Of a stretch of 64,000 bases of DNA, positions 1-9,800 are shown in pieces. Below the pieces are notes generated by a model that was given only the letters and a program-made list of their open reading frames with translations, was not told the DNA's origin and made no database searches. Position 1 is the first letter of the stretch. Every line of letters starts with the position of its first letter. The position numbers were made by a program, and so were the translations under genes. Origin of the DNA: Saccharomyces uvarum (lineage: Eukaryota; Ascomycota; Saccharomycetes; Saccharomycetales; Saccharomycetaceae); contig OX365931.1 of NCBI GenBank assembly GCA_947243795.1, positions 62,001 through 126,000 of the forward strand. The letters are read 5' to 3'.

Positions 1-1134
1 AAAGTCATCTACGCTGTGGAACTTGGGCGGGTACATCCCCACAAACTTCCCCTCGAATTTTTCCATTGAGCCTAAACTGGCCAAGGAAAGCCGTTCATAA
101 TCGATACCGAGTTCCGATGAAGGAGCCGTACGGTCTGTGAAGGACAGCTTTCTTTTCTTCCTCTCTGAGGTATGGTCGAGCCAGTTGTTAGGTACCTTAG
201 TCTTCCTTTCAGGAGTCTGCGACTGGATATACGATCTAGAGCTTAAAAACGTGCCCGCAGAAGAAGATGAAACATCGGAATCCTCAATGGGGTCCGAGCT
301 CGCATCCCCGTCGTCTCTTCTACCGCTCGTGTTTGGAACTTCTTCATCTGCGTTGAGCGTCATGAGCTGCGAGTTGAATTCATTCTGCGATTCAAGGGAA
401 GGCGCGCCTAGTCTGTTGGGGACGAAAAAGGGATCAACTGCGTTGGGCTTTGCTTTCTGCGATAGAAGTCTTTGTCGTTCTTGAATAAACTCTTTGAATT
501 CTATATCATAGTGTGTCAACTTCACAAACTTAAAACTGTTTTTCTGATCTCTGTTCATTGTAATCAAATTGTCGAAAATGGCCGCAAGGGATTTCTTCAA
601 ATCCAGCCCCACGTTTGGTACCGATAAAGAAACTCCATTGCTACTACTTTTAGGGTCCTTAGATATAGTGTTTATGACGTATGCTAAATCCAGTGGCTTG
701 ATATCCTCCAAAAATAAGGTGTAGTTCCCATATCTCGACACATATAAGGTCTTGCAGCTCGAAAAGCACAGCCTTTCGAAATGAATATCCTCTAGTATAA
801 ACGTAGAGCATGATTCTGTACCCGAATCCAAATCTGGCAATTCGATGTCGAAATATCGACAAACCAAGGATATTGTCATTCTTGCTAACCTTTCTGCGTT
901 CTTGTCTTTAAACTTTAATTTGACTGTATATCGGTGCCCCACCAGATTTTTTCCACCTTCAAAACTAGAAAATCCCAACAAACATTTTGTTTCAGTCAAT
1001 CGTATTGAAGTTAAAAGCGACACGAACTGGACAGGAACGATTGCATTGTTCGGATAACTTTCAAACTCTTCAGCTGATTTTACAAATACACGGGGTTTAT
1101 GTGGAGGACATTCTGGCTCTTCTAAAGTATCCAT
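1..1134 (-). CDS. CDC13: Cdc13, telomere single-strand-binding protein (N-terminal 378 residues; gene runs off the left edge)
   Basis: Cdc13 binds the single-stranded G-rich telomere end, caps it with Stn1-Ten1 and recruits telomerase through Est1. The ATG lies at 1132-1134 on the minus strand and the frame stays open to base 1. The start MDTLEEPECPPHK and the stretches PLDLA and SQSQTPERKT match what I remember of S. cerevisiae Cdc13, though the protein is clearly diverged. The visible part should cover the first OB fold and the telomerase-recruitment region. The DNA-binding OB fold lies beyond the window. The TPER motif puts a Thr at about residue 307, equivalent to the Cdk1 site T308 of S. 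cerevisiae. An SQ motif remains in the recruitment region. The gene is divergent from DTD1, sharing a 227 bp promoter. Identification is firm. Confidence 0.93.
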   Translation of the reverse strand, partial: MDTLEEPECPPHKPRVFVKSAEEFESYPNNAIVPVQFVSLLTSIRLTETKCLLGFSSFEGGKNLVGHRYTVKLKFKDKNAERLARMTISLVCRYFDIELPDLDSGTESCSTFILEDIHFERLCFSSCKTLYVSRYGNYTLFLEDIKPLDLAYVINTISKDPKSSSNGVSLSVPNVGLDLKKSLAAIFDNLITMNRDQKNSFKFVKLTHYDIEFKEFIQERQRLLSQKAKPNAVDPFFVPNRLGAPSLESQNEFNSQLMTLNADEEVPNTSGRRDDGDASSDPIEDSDVSSSSAGTFLSSRSYIQSQTPERKTKVPNNWLDHTSERKKRKLSFTDRTAPSSELGIDYERLSLASLGSMEKFEGKFVGMYPPKFHSVDDF

Positions 1135-1361
1135 TATTATCCAAATGTTTCATAACTCTATGCTACACTTCAGGAGATGGAGAACATCACGTTAATTTGC
1201 TAATGCCTATTTTCGCATCAGGATTTCGCATCTTATCAGGATTTCGCGTTCTTTAAAGATGAAAAAAATTGAAATTTTCGATATTGGTATGAAGATTTTA
1301 ACGAAATATTGACGAAATAGTACAATGAAAAACTCCGTAACATACTAAATAGCCGCCCACA
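1135..1361. promoter_or_regulatory. Shared CDC13/DTD1 promoter with three TTTCGC repeats
   Basis: This is the short region between two divergent starts. TTTCGC occurs at 1211-1216, 1224-1229 and 1242-1247, the last extended to TTTCGCG (CGCGAAA on the other strand). Two copies sit in a repeated CAGGATTTCGC context. CGCGAAA resembles the SBF/MBF cell-cycle boxes (CACGAAA, ACGCGT). That would suit a telomere gene, but the regulatory link is inference. Confidence 0.4.
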
Positions 1362-1890
1362 ATGAAGATTGTCTTACAAATGGTCAGTCAAGCATCGGTA
1401 GTAGTCGATTCGAAAGTCATTTCAAGGTACGTTTCTACTTTATTGTTAGTTTTGATAGTGCTGTAAATTTTCTACTAACTTATTACAAATTAATTTACAT
1501 AACAGTATCAAAAATGGCTACATGCTCTTGGTAGGTATTTCCATTGATGATTCTATGGTCGAGGTGGAAAAATTATCCAGAAAGGTTCTCAACTTGAGGA
1601 TCTTTGAAGATGACTCCAAGAATTTGTGGAAGAAAAATATCCAAGAGGTTAACGGTGAAATTCTATCTGTGTCTCAGTTCACATTGATGGCAAGGACCAA
1701 GAAGGGGACGAAACCAGACTTCCATCTGGCTCAGAAGGGCCACATTGCTAAAGAGCTTTACGAAGAGTTTTTGAAGTTACTAAGAAACGATTTGGGTGAA
1801 GAGAAAGTTAAAGATGGTGAGTTCGGGGCCATGATGAGTTGTTCGCTGACCAACGAGGGTCCGGTTACAATAATACTTGACACTGATTAG
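1362..1890 (+). CDS. DTD1: D-aminoacyl-tRNA deacylase Dtd1 (two exons)
   Basis: Dtd1 hydrolyses D-aminoacyl-tRNAs in the cytoplasm, a proofreading step that protects translation. The gene is spliced: exon 1 is 1362-1426 (65 nt, beginning MKIVLQ) and exon 2 is 1506-1890. Joining them gives ISSIKNGYMLLVG across the junction and a product of 149 residues, about the family's usual 145-150. The family signatures are present: SQFTLMA in the middle and NEGPVTI (the Gly-Pro proofreading motif) near the C-terminus. The ATG at 1522 lies inside exon 2 and is not the start. The 65 nt first exon has the same length as I recall for S. cerevisiae DTD1. Confidence 0.95.
1427..1505 (+). other. DTD1 spliceosomal intron
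   Basis: The 79 nt intron has the 5' splice site GTACGT (common yeast form GTATGT), a perfect branch site TACTAAC at 1473-1479 and the acceptor AACAG ending at 1505. Both flanking exons are open in the frame that splicing joins. Confidence 0.93.
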
Positions 1891-2179
1891 TCTAAATGAA
1901 CTTTATAAGCATATGCACGACTGAATAGAATATGGCATACTTTTTTTTAATCTTCTTCTTTTCCAGATTGTTTTTTGTCATAGAAAGTGTTACGATATTA
2001 TCTATGCCTCAATCGATTTCGAAAGTAACGGAAAAGCATCTACCTCAAACTTGTGCAAAACACATCCGTTATAAAAGCCCAAGTCTACACTAGGTTCAGT
2101 GAAGAAGCCTAGAATTATTTCGTTTTACTTTGATGCTAAAAAATGAATCAAATTTTTATATAACTTTAAGGGCGCATTG

Positions 2180-2219
<40 letters not shown>

Positions 2220-2649
2220 ACACAAATTACTTGTAGAAACTTACTAATCCAAAGAGCGATGCCATGCTCATGCTGCTACATACTGTATTAATGAGTGTAC
2301 TGAGCTGGCACTTGAAAAAAGAAATGTATAGTTAAGGAAAAGGGATGTATACCCTTAATTTACTGATAGTCAAGGAGCTTTTGAGGTTTGTAGCACTAAT
2401 GAACTAACTTGTAATGCCTGATGATCTTGATTTATGTCCGGCATTGGCAAAGTTTTCAAGGGATGTTGGAGCTGTATCTTAAGGGATGACGATGGGTAGG
2501 TTACGTATTCCCTAAATCCAGATACAACGTATAAAAAGGTTTGGCCAAATGTCCGGTGTCATCTTTCATGACTTGATCTCAGCATGAGTATCGAAGGCCT
2601 TTTTGATTAATTAAGGAATACAACGAAAAAAGATACATATATCAACGTT
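1891..2649. other. DTD1 3' region and YDL218W promoter
   Basis: No gene is visible in these 759 bases. A pure A tract of 37 bases occupies 2180-2216. A good TATA element (TATAAAAA) lies at 2530-2537, about 115 bp before the YDL218W ATG, and is the likely core promoter. Confidence 0.6.
2180..2216 (+). repeat. Poly(A) tract, 37 A
   Basis: An uninterrupted run of 37 A. Such tracts exclude nucleosomes in yeast promoters. Its length is likely variable between strains and prone to sequencing error. Confidence 0.95.
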
Positions 2650-3612
2650 ATGAAACGAGTCACTGGAGTCTTTCTCACACTTTTGAGATTTTCGCAGTTT
2701 GTATCATCAGTTTTGGTGATGTCACTTTTGGCGTATGCCATCCATGCCTACAGCGACAGAGGTAACAAGAAAACCAACTTCACGTTGGCAACAGGTGTTA
2801 TCAGTGTGTTCTATCTGATTGCTTTAGGTATTTTATGCTTGGCTTTACCTACACTAATCTACATAGGAATGTATTTCTGTGCAGAATTGATCATGTGTAT
2901 GCTATGGTTGGCCGCTTTCGTCGTTCTGGCAGACGCTCAAGGTAAACATAGCTGTAAGAGCAGAAATTCAAGTGGAGAATATTACGATCCATATAGTGGG
3001 CAATACACTATGGGCAATCATAGAAGAGCTTGTAACTCTTCCCAAGCAGCAATTGCCTTTGCCGGTCTCAGTTTTTTGCTATTCTTGACTAGTGTGATAT
3101 TATTGGGAGTCAATATTTTAACACCAATTATAGGGCGCTATAAATCTCAGGGATTATGGAGAACTGGTGCTTCTATGGGGACAAGACTTCATAGATGGAG
3201 TGGATTGGCTTTAAGTGAGCCATTTGAAGAGTCTGCCGGTTACGACACTGGTAACATAAAAACCGAGGATGTTGAAGCAGGCGCAGGTGCAGGTGCAGAT
3301 TCAAATGCCGCTTATGTGGCAGATCCTAACGCTGACACACGCTATGCTACTAACGATCCTAATGGCCGCTACACCACAACCACAAATACTAATACACGCT
3401 ATACTACTACCACCCCTAATGCAGATGTGCGTTACACAACTAATGAGCGTACTACAAATACAGCAAATGCTGTATCGGACCAGCATGCTTATTCTACCGA
3501 CGAATCAGGTGATCATTCCTATGACCAAGAGAAGCTTGTAGAGGGGGCCGCTTCTGGTGCAATGAGCGGCAGTACTGCAGACCCAAATAGGAACATCAAC
3601 CCTATGCCATGA
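2650..3612 (+). CDS. MARVEL-domain membrane protein (YDL218W counterpart)
   Basis: A 320-residue protein of unknown biochemical function. Four hydrophobic segments at about residues 12-32, 44-66, 71-95 and 130-156 form a MARVEL-type four-helix membrane domain. This is followed by a hydrophilic tail of about 130 residues. The start MKRVTGVFLTLLRFSQF and the membrane core match YDL218W of S. cerevisiae. The tail is of low complexity: an AGAGAGAD stretch, then degenerate units built on TRYTT, TTNTNTRY and PNADVRYTT. The family includes plasma-membrane tetraspan proteins such as Nce102, but I would not transfer function from them. The first ATG is the natural start and follows a TATA element. Confidence 0.88.
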   Translation: MKRVTGVFLTLLRFSQFVSSVLVMSLLAYAIHAYSDRGNKKTNFTLATGVISVFYLIALGILCLALPTLIYIGMYFCAELIMCMLWLAAFVVLADAQGKHSCKSRNSSGEYYDPYSGQYTMGNHRRACNSSQAAIAFAGLSFLLFLTSVILLGVNILTPIIGRYKSQGLWRTGASMGTRLHRWSGLALSEPFEESAGYDTGNIKTEDVEAGAGAGADSNAAYVADPNADTRYATNDPNGRYTTTTNTNTRYTTTTPNADVRYTTNERTTNTANAVSDQHAYSTDESGDHSYDQEKLVEGAASGAMSGSTADPNRNINPMP

Positions 3613-4173
3613 ATTTTTACTGGCTCTCTTTTTGTTCGTCCTAACTTAACTCATATTCTCTTTCTCTATTTTTGCTCAATGATTTAATTTGTCTTAGTTC
3701 TAGTGACATTTTAAGTAGACCTTGTAAGGTACAAATAATGCTTAATTATTTTTTTATATAAAATATCAATTCTATCAGTTTCTTTTCTCTATTATATTTT
3801 CTTCTCTCACAAGGTAAAAAAAAGGTTGGCAACTAGCTCAAAAGTACGCCGCAATCACAACAAGGTAAATAACCAAAAATGTGTTTTTCTGGCGCATTTG
3901 GAAATTATTACCTCTTGTTGTTAACGATCAATCAGCTTATAATGATTAGCCTCATGGAATCAAATGCAGCACCTGCTAGAATGGTACGACCAGGGCTTCA
4001 CAAATTAAATGCATTTCTTAATTGATTGTTCTCGTTTCTCCATCATTTTATCATTGCCAATAACATAGAGAGATATTAAGCATTCTTCAACCTAAAACAG
4101 TTCTATAGAATATCAATATTAATATTATTTACACGTACAGCAAGGCCTTATCATCCATCACAAATCTATCTAT
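3613..4173. other. Convergent 3' region between YDL218W and TIM22
   Basis: The 561 bp region is AT-rich and lies between two convergent genes. It contains T-rich and TATATA-like stretches of the kind used for 3'-end formation. I see no gene or recognisable element. Confidence 0.5.
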
Positions 4174-4803
4174 CTATTCTTTAAAATCATTACGAGGTGG
4201 CCTACCATCTTCGCTCTTCATGTACGTATCAATTGCAGCCGAAAAGGCAGCAAAACCAGCACCGCCCATTAAAGCAGCTTGTGGTCCGGCTTTATACGCC
4301 AGTCCAGCACCGGTGAAAAACCCTGCTGTTACACCATTATAAATATCGTTTTTAGCCCTAATCGATTCTATCACACATTCCACACCAGCATATATCATAC
4401 CAATATAACCAAAATTTTTAGCACTGGAGTACGATTTCTTACCCATATCGGTAAACTGGAGTTTCATTTGTTGTCTGAATGGTAAGTCAGATATTTGCTG
4501 AACGGTCCTTGATATCCCGCCCACACCCACGTTTCCTGCAGCTGTAGCTGTAGCTGCAGCTGTATTGGCTGGAGTAGGCGTATGGAGTGGTGTATCATAA
4601 GCCATAGACGCCATAAATAAACCTAAGACACCCCCAAGCGCAAACCCCGTCACACCACTTATTACTGATTTTCCGGGACATGAAGTCATGAAGTTCATAA
4701 TCATTTCTGCACCTCTCTCTCCCTGTTCCTCGGGAGTTAGTTCATTATAGGGCTTCTTTTGAGGTGGGCTTATTTGTTCTAGGCCAAATCCCGTATACAC
4801 CAT
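4174..4803 (-). CDS. TIM22: Tim22, channel subunit of the mitochondrial carrier translocase
   Basis: Tim22 is the pore-forming core of the TIM22 complex, which inserts carrier proteins and other multi-spanning proteins into the mitochondrial inner membrane. The 209-residue product matches S. cerevisiae Tim22 nearly throughout (MVYTGFGLEQIS, GERGAEMIMNFMTSCPGKS, GVTAGFFTGAGLAYKAGPQAA). Several Gly-rich hydrophobic segments typical of the Tim17/22/23 fold are visible at about 46-68, 128-148, 158-176 and 178-192. Cys42 and Cys143 correspond to the pair that forms the structural disulfide. An Ala/Thr-rich insert near 78-92 is slightly longer than I remember. A client carrier, GGC1, is also encoded in this window. 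Confidence 0.97.
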   Translation of the reverse strand: MVYTGFGLEQISPPQKKPYNELTPEEQGERGAEMIMNFMTSCPGKSVISGVTGFALGGVLGLFMASMAYDTPLHTPTPANTAAATATAAGNVGVGGISRTVQQISDLPFRQQMKLQFTDMGKKSYSSAKNFGYIGMIYAGVECVIESIRAKNDIYNGVTAGFFTGAGLAYKAGPQAALMGGAGFAAFSAAIDTYMKSEDGRPPRNDFKE

Positions 4804-5220
4804 ACCTAAATAAGCTCTTTAGAAATGCAGATTTTCAATTCTTTTGGTAGTAGATTATTATTTTTTTCTTTTATATACACGTTTCACAGCGACGGATAAA
4901 AAAGAGTGTCTTGAGATTAGCCTGTTCAAAAATAAGATTGACGGTGGGTGAATTCAATCTGCTATATTTTGATTGTCTAGATAGGAAGAATAACTGTTGA
5001 GGCATCTCATCCTTCTCTACATTGCTATACACTCGATGCTATTTTATTAGCGAGATCAAAAAATATAGATATATAACTTTACACGAACTTGAAAATAGTG
5101 ATCATAACATATATATACTTTGAAGGAGTGTAAATACTAAAAGCACGTAAAAATCAATGGTATTGTTAACTAGTAAAGGAATTGCGTGCCGAGCTACTAT
5201 TGATCTTTACATTTGTAAAC
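4804..5220. other. TIM22 promoter / RRI1 3' region
   Basis: This 417 bp region lies between two tandem minus-strand genes. It is AT-rich, with no ORF of interest, no RNA gene and no repeat that I recognise. Confidence 0.45.
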
Positions 5221-6543
5221 TTAAAGCGTGAACGTGTCCTTGTAAAATCGCAGTCGTTCGTATTGTTTTATCTTTGAAGCAAGTATGCGGTTCTTCGCTC
5301 TTGTATAATCTGTCTCTAGCACGTTTCTTTGTAAAAGAACGTTACATTCATCCTTATGTCTGTCTTGAGTAATATTAAAATGAATTCTCGAATTGTGGAA
5401 GTTTTCGTTAGACCTGTTATTTGTTTCTGTACGGTTTACATGAAGGCTTGGTTCCATACTCGTGTACAGACTTGTATCTGTGCTATCAAACTCTGTAAAG
5501 TTTCTATCTTCCATATCTACGTCACTATTATTATCTCCTGAAAGCATACTGACAAATGAGTTCGTTCCGGTACTGTCCCCCTTTTGGGTATTACAGTAGA
5601 ACTGCGACCTTGTTAAATGATTTTGGTCGTCAACGGTTTTTTTGTTTTCGTCGTGAACGTTGTCATTGGCAGTGGCTAATTTCATTCTTGTTCTGACGTT
5701 TTTTGAATCCACTAAATAATTACATTGTTTCATCGTTTCAATTAACCTATTTAAAGACATTTGTTCTGATTCATCATCCTCTACCACGCAATGTAATTTT
5801 AGTTTGCTTTCGAATAGGGTTCGACTTAATTCTGAATCAAAGATAATCGTCTCTAGTTCATAATAGGATAGTGCACTACTATCACCATTTTGATTTTCCA
5901 TTGTTCTAAATGCGCCCATTTTTAAGGTCCCGTCTTCTAAGCTCTTTAATGGATCTACCACAATTGCCACATATGGATCTTGGAATCTTTGGTTCAAATC
6001 CTGAGTTTGAATGTCAATATTACTTAGCCAACAGTCATAACCAGGGTGTGAATGGAACCAACCAACAACGTTAAGTTGAACTCCATTGCAGTCTTCTGCG
6101 TCACCATCGTCATTATGATTATACATCTCATCAATATATTGAACCATATATTCGTATGACTCTAATTGTGCGTTTACGCGTGTTTCTGTTCCCACTACAG
6201 GTAGATTAAAACAGTCCAATATGACAATGTGATCTTTCAAAGTGAATCCCATTAGTATACCCATAATTTCAATCTTTCCCCCACGAATTGCAAAATTGGA
6301 AATTTTCTCACATGATAGTTTCGATATGAGTACACGGTTGTAAGTTTGGGCGTTATCGTTACTATGTTGCTTCAGTTTGGTGTTGAGAAGTGATGACTGA
6401 CTTAGTGGTTGAAATTCTCCTACATGTGATGGCTGGAATCGCATATTTGATAGAGCTAAGGGTCCATTGAGGTCATCTTCTACTGTGTACTTTTCTTTAA
6501 GCAGTTGTCGCAAAGCTTTTACAGTTATAGTTGAAAGGGACAT
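5221..6543 (-). CDS. RRI1: Rri1/Csn5, catalytic subunit of the COP9 signalosome
   Basis: Rri1 is the JAMM metalloprotease that removes the Nedd8-like Rub1 from the cullin Cdc53, resetting SCF ubiquitin ligases. The 440-residue length equals what I recall for S. cerevisiae. The MPN+/JAMM domain is visible: Glu92 in [12 protein letters not shown], then H164-S-H166-P-G with ten residues to Asp177, the zinc-binding H-x-H-x10-D pattern. The metal-binding and catalytic residues are therefore intact. The C-terminal half (about 285-400) is Asn/Asp/Thr-rich and diverged, as expected for the minimal yeast signalosome. The gene is in tandem with GDH2 downstream on the same strand order. Confidence 0.95.
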   Translation of the reverse strand: MSLSTITVKALRQLLKEKYTVEDDLNGPLALSNMRFQPSHVGEFQPLSQSSLLNTKLKQHSNDNAQTYNRVLISKLSCEKISNFAIRGGKIEIMGILMGFTLKDHIVILDCFNLPVVGTETRVNAQLESYEYMVQYIDEMYNHNDDGDAEDCNGVQLNVVGWFHSHPGYDCWLSNIDIQTQDLNQRFQDPYVAIVVDPLKSLEDGTLKMGAFRTMENQNGDSSALSYYELETIIFDSELSRTLFESKLKLHCVVEDDESEQMSLNRLIETMKQCNYLVDSKNVRTRMKLATANDNVHDENKKTVDDQNHLTRSQFYCNTQKGDSTGTNSFVSMLSGDNNSDVDMEDRNFTEFDSTDTSLYTSMEPSLHVNRTETNNRSNENFHNSRIHFNITQDRHKDECNVLLQRNVLETDYTRAKNRILASKIKQYERLRFYKDTFTL

Positions 6544-6879
6544 GATAGATAACCCCTACTTTTGTTGAATTTTGGTTTTAGTTTTTTTTGTTTACTTTGT
6601 AATCCCCTTTAAACTACTCTCTATTGCGGAGAACGCGCACTTTCTTAAGTCTTTTAATGTATAATTGTAAGAATGGATAGCTAATCCGCTTGACGTGATG
6701 AAACGGGTTAAAAGCATCAAACTATTTTGGGATTAAATGTTGCATATATAGGAACAAACATATGAAGGTTTATTTAATAAAAGATAAAGACGATTAAAAA
6801 GAGCGTATATATGCATACGTTTATTTTATTTTATTTTTTCGAGGTTTATATTATACAGAACTTTTTGGTTTGTTGGAGC
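6544..6879. other. RRI1 promoter / GDH2 3' region
   Basis: This 336 bp AT-rich spacer separates two minus-strand genes. A short TTTATTTTATTTTATTTTT stretch near 6820-6838 probably serves GDH2 3'-end formation. Nothing else is recognisable. Confidence 0.45.
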
Positions 6880-9800
6880 TCAAGCATTTGCTTCAGTTTC
6901 TCTTTTTAGGCCTCCAATGAATTCTAAAAACTTTCCAATATTAACATCAAGACCGTTTTGGTAAACGAAAGTGCTTGATAAGTAACTTGATAATAAAACC
7001 TTCAAATAGCTTTCCGGGATACTTTCCAATACAGAATCAGATCCAGCAACATCGATTAAAATTTTTGGAATGATTTTATTCAACAACAAATAGTTCCTTA
7101 ACTTCAGGTCATTCAACCATAACTCTTCAGAAGCAACTAGATCATCATTCAATTTGTTGATGGTAAATGACAGTTGATTTGATATTTCTGAAATATGAGT
7201 TCCGTTCAATTGGTTTAGGTTCCATAACTGGCCAAATTCCAATTCGGCGTTTCTTTGAATTCTCGATTGCACTTCCACGACATAGGCCTTGTACAACGCA
7301 GATCTTTCGCCACTAGCATCGCCAATAAATTTATGTACAAAATCGTCATCGTTAAGAGCTAACGAAGCCAATACTTCCATAGACGAAGATGTGACACCAC
7401 CTTTATTAGCAGAAGCATCCTTGAACAAAACACAGCCATGCTCTTCTAAGGCGTTTTTAGCAGGTTGGGTAATGAACAAATTGGCACCTTCTACAATGTA
7501 CGGAATCTTACATTTTCCTGTCTTTTCATCAACGAAATAATGCAAATTATTTAGAGTAATTGAGTTTGGTCTACCACCACATGGAACAAAGATATCTATA
7601 TGATCCACAAACTTAAAAATTTGAGTATGGAAAGTGTTTCTGAAAGTTGTACCATTAGCTACGATTGTACCATTTGGAAGCATGATATCCATGGCATCTA
7701 CGGGAACGAAAAACCCATTATTGGACAATCTGGAAATGTCGAACTCAGAAATCATTTTCCTTTCACGAGCTAAACGAAGTAGTTCATCTTTATCCAAGCC
7801 TTTAGGATCACAAAGAACACCTGAACCGTCTAGAATCCCCAAATAACACTCATTCGATGAAGATAAGAGAATCTCATTGGAACCCAAGTCACCATCTGGA
7901 CCACCTGTCTGGAATTTATAGACAGTTGAATTGGTCAGGTTCAGAGTTTCGTATATCTTGTTTACGTATGCGCGTACACCCAATGAAGTCATACCGTATT
8001 CATCATGAGGAATACCACCCAAGGATGGAGATTTACCAGTTAAGAATGATTTCCACCATGGGCAGTTTCTGACACGAGCATGGTTAGTAGCCCAATCCAC
8101 AAAACCTGCGGTTCCTTCATCGGGACCGAAAAATAGAATCTCCTCCTTTGGTAAAAGATTGACATAGTTTTCCTTCAAGGGATCATTGATCAGTATATCA
8201 ATCATTGCATCCACATATTGAGAAAAGGCAACAAACGTTTGATCATGCTCCACTAGCCCTGGGTTCAACAATATGACACCTTTAGAACCACCTTCAGGAA
8301 TATCTTTGTTTTTACGTTGTTGAGTAGAAGCCAATTGATAGTTCTCATCAATAACATTTTTGGAATTCAAATCGTAAATATCTTGGTTTCTTGAACAGAC
8401 TATACGAATACCACCTCTTGCGATATCTCTAAATCTAATGTGGAAACCTTTGAAAGTATTACCAACAACAAAGAAAATACCAAAAGGAGTTTCGGGATAT
8501 TCAAATTTTGACATTACCAGTGAAGGATCCAATCGAAATGAGATAGCCACTTTTCTTGTTATAAAGAAATTTGTCTTCAAAATGGATTTATTGAAAATGT
8601 CCAAGGTTTTTAAGATTAACAAATCCGGAGAATCATTTGGAATGAACTTGTTTAAGTAAGCTTCAAACTCTTGGTCATTCTTAAAGGGTTCTACCCTTTC
8701 TAAACGTTGGAAAGATACTGTTTTCTCCATATCTTTGGTATTATCGTGATAATAATGAATCTGAGCAAAGTTTTTATATAGTTTGGAGATTATAGTGTAG
8801 TGTTTCGACATGATATTGATAATAGTTTGTTGGGTTAAAGTTTCATTCCTTAACTTTCTTTTCAAATTTTCCACGATTTCTAGAAGAGTAGTGTCATTAC
8901 GTTTAATGGTAATTTGAGATAGAAGGTTTTGATAGTCTGAACCTAAACGGTTGACAAAGTGGTTGATAAAAATAGCACCAATATGAGCATAAATTGCCTC
9001 TTTGGGTGAAAATTGACGTTTCTGATAAACCTTGTGAAAAGAATTATTTGGAATAGCGTACAACAAAGAAGCTTCTCTTTCAATTTGTCTTAATGCTGCT
9101 TCCACATCATGCAGCAAAACATCTTCGAATTGTTGATTTTCGTTCAAGTAAACGGAAAAGATGATAATATCATCATTTTCAACATTGAATGATTCCAAAT
9201 AAAATTTAGAAGGTTTCAATTTGTAATAGTGAAACAAAGAGTTCACAGCCGAGTAATAGCGCTTGGTAGTGAATCTTTTGTAAGCAACTAATAGTCTAAT
9301 TTCTTCTTTATTTTCCACAGAGCGAGTAGTCTTGATAACAGGGCCCTCTCTTTCCTTAACTAGTTTAATTAGAAGACCGTACAGTTTTTTATTTTCATTA
9401 GAAGAGACTTTAAACATGGTCTTATCACTAATAGACTCAATGTGGCCCTTTAACAAGTCCTGAGAAGAAATATCCACGCCAGCAGCATCATCATCGTTGG
9501 GGAAAACACTTTCATAAACAAAAGTTAGCTTTAATTCACTTTCTGGAGCCCAAAAGGATACCAATCTGCAGTTTTTCTGAGATATTTCATCTAAGAAAAG
9601 ATCATCAATTTCAGAATCCAATTCATAAGGTGGGCAAGAATCACACATTTGAGTCTTATTGTTTTCGATAGTATCCTTAGCATGCTCCAGTGTATCGTTT
9701 CCGACGGCATTGTTAGCGAATTTAAAGTTTTTCTGTTGGGAGTCACTTATACTAACACCAGTATTAGATTCCATAAAGATGGCATGGTTATCATTAGTAA

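Noticed and set aside
137-484. 115-codon plus-strand open frame
   Set aside because: It is antisense to CDC13 coding sequence, and its composition follows the shadow of that gene.
1522-1890. DTD1 as a single-exon gene starting at the internal ATG
   Set aside because: The conserved N-terminus MKIVLQ and the complete splice signals show that exon 1 begins at 1362.
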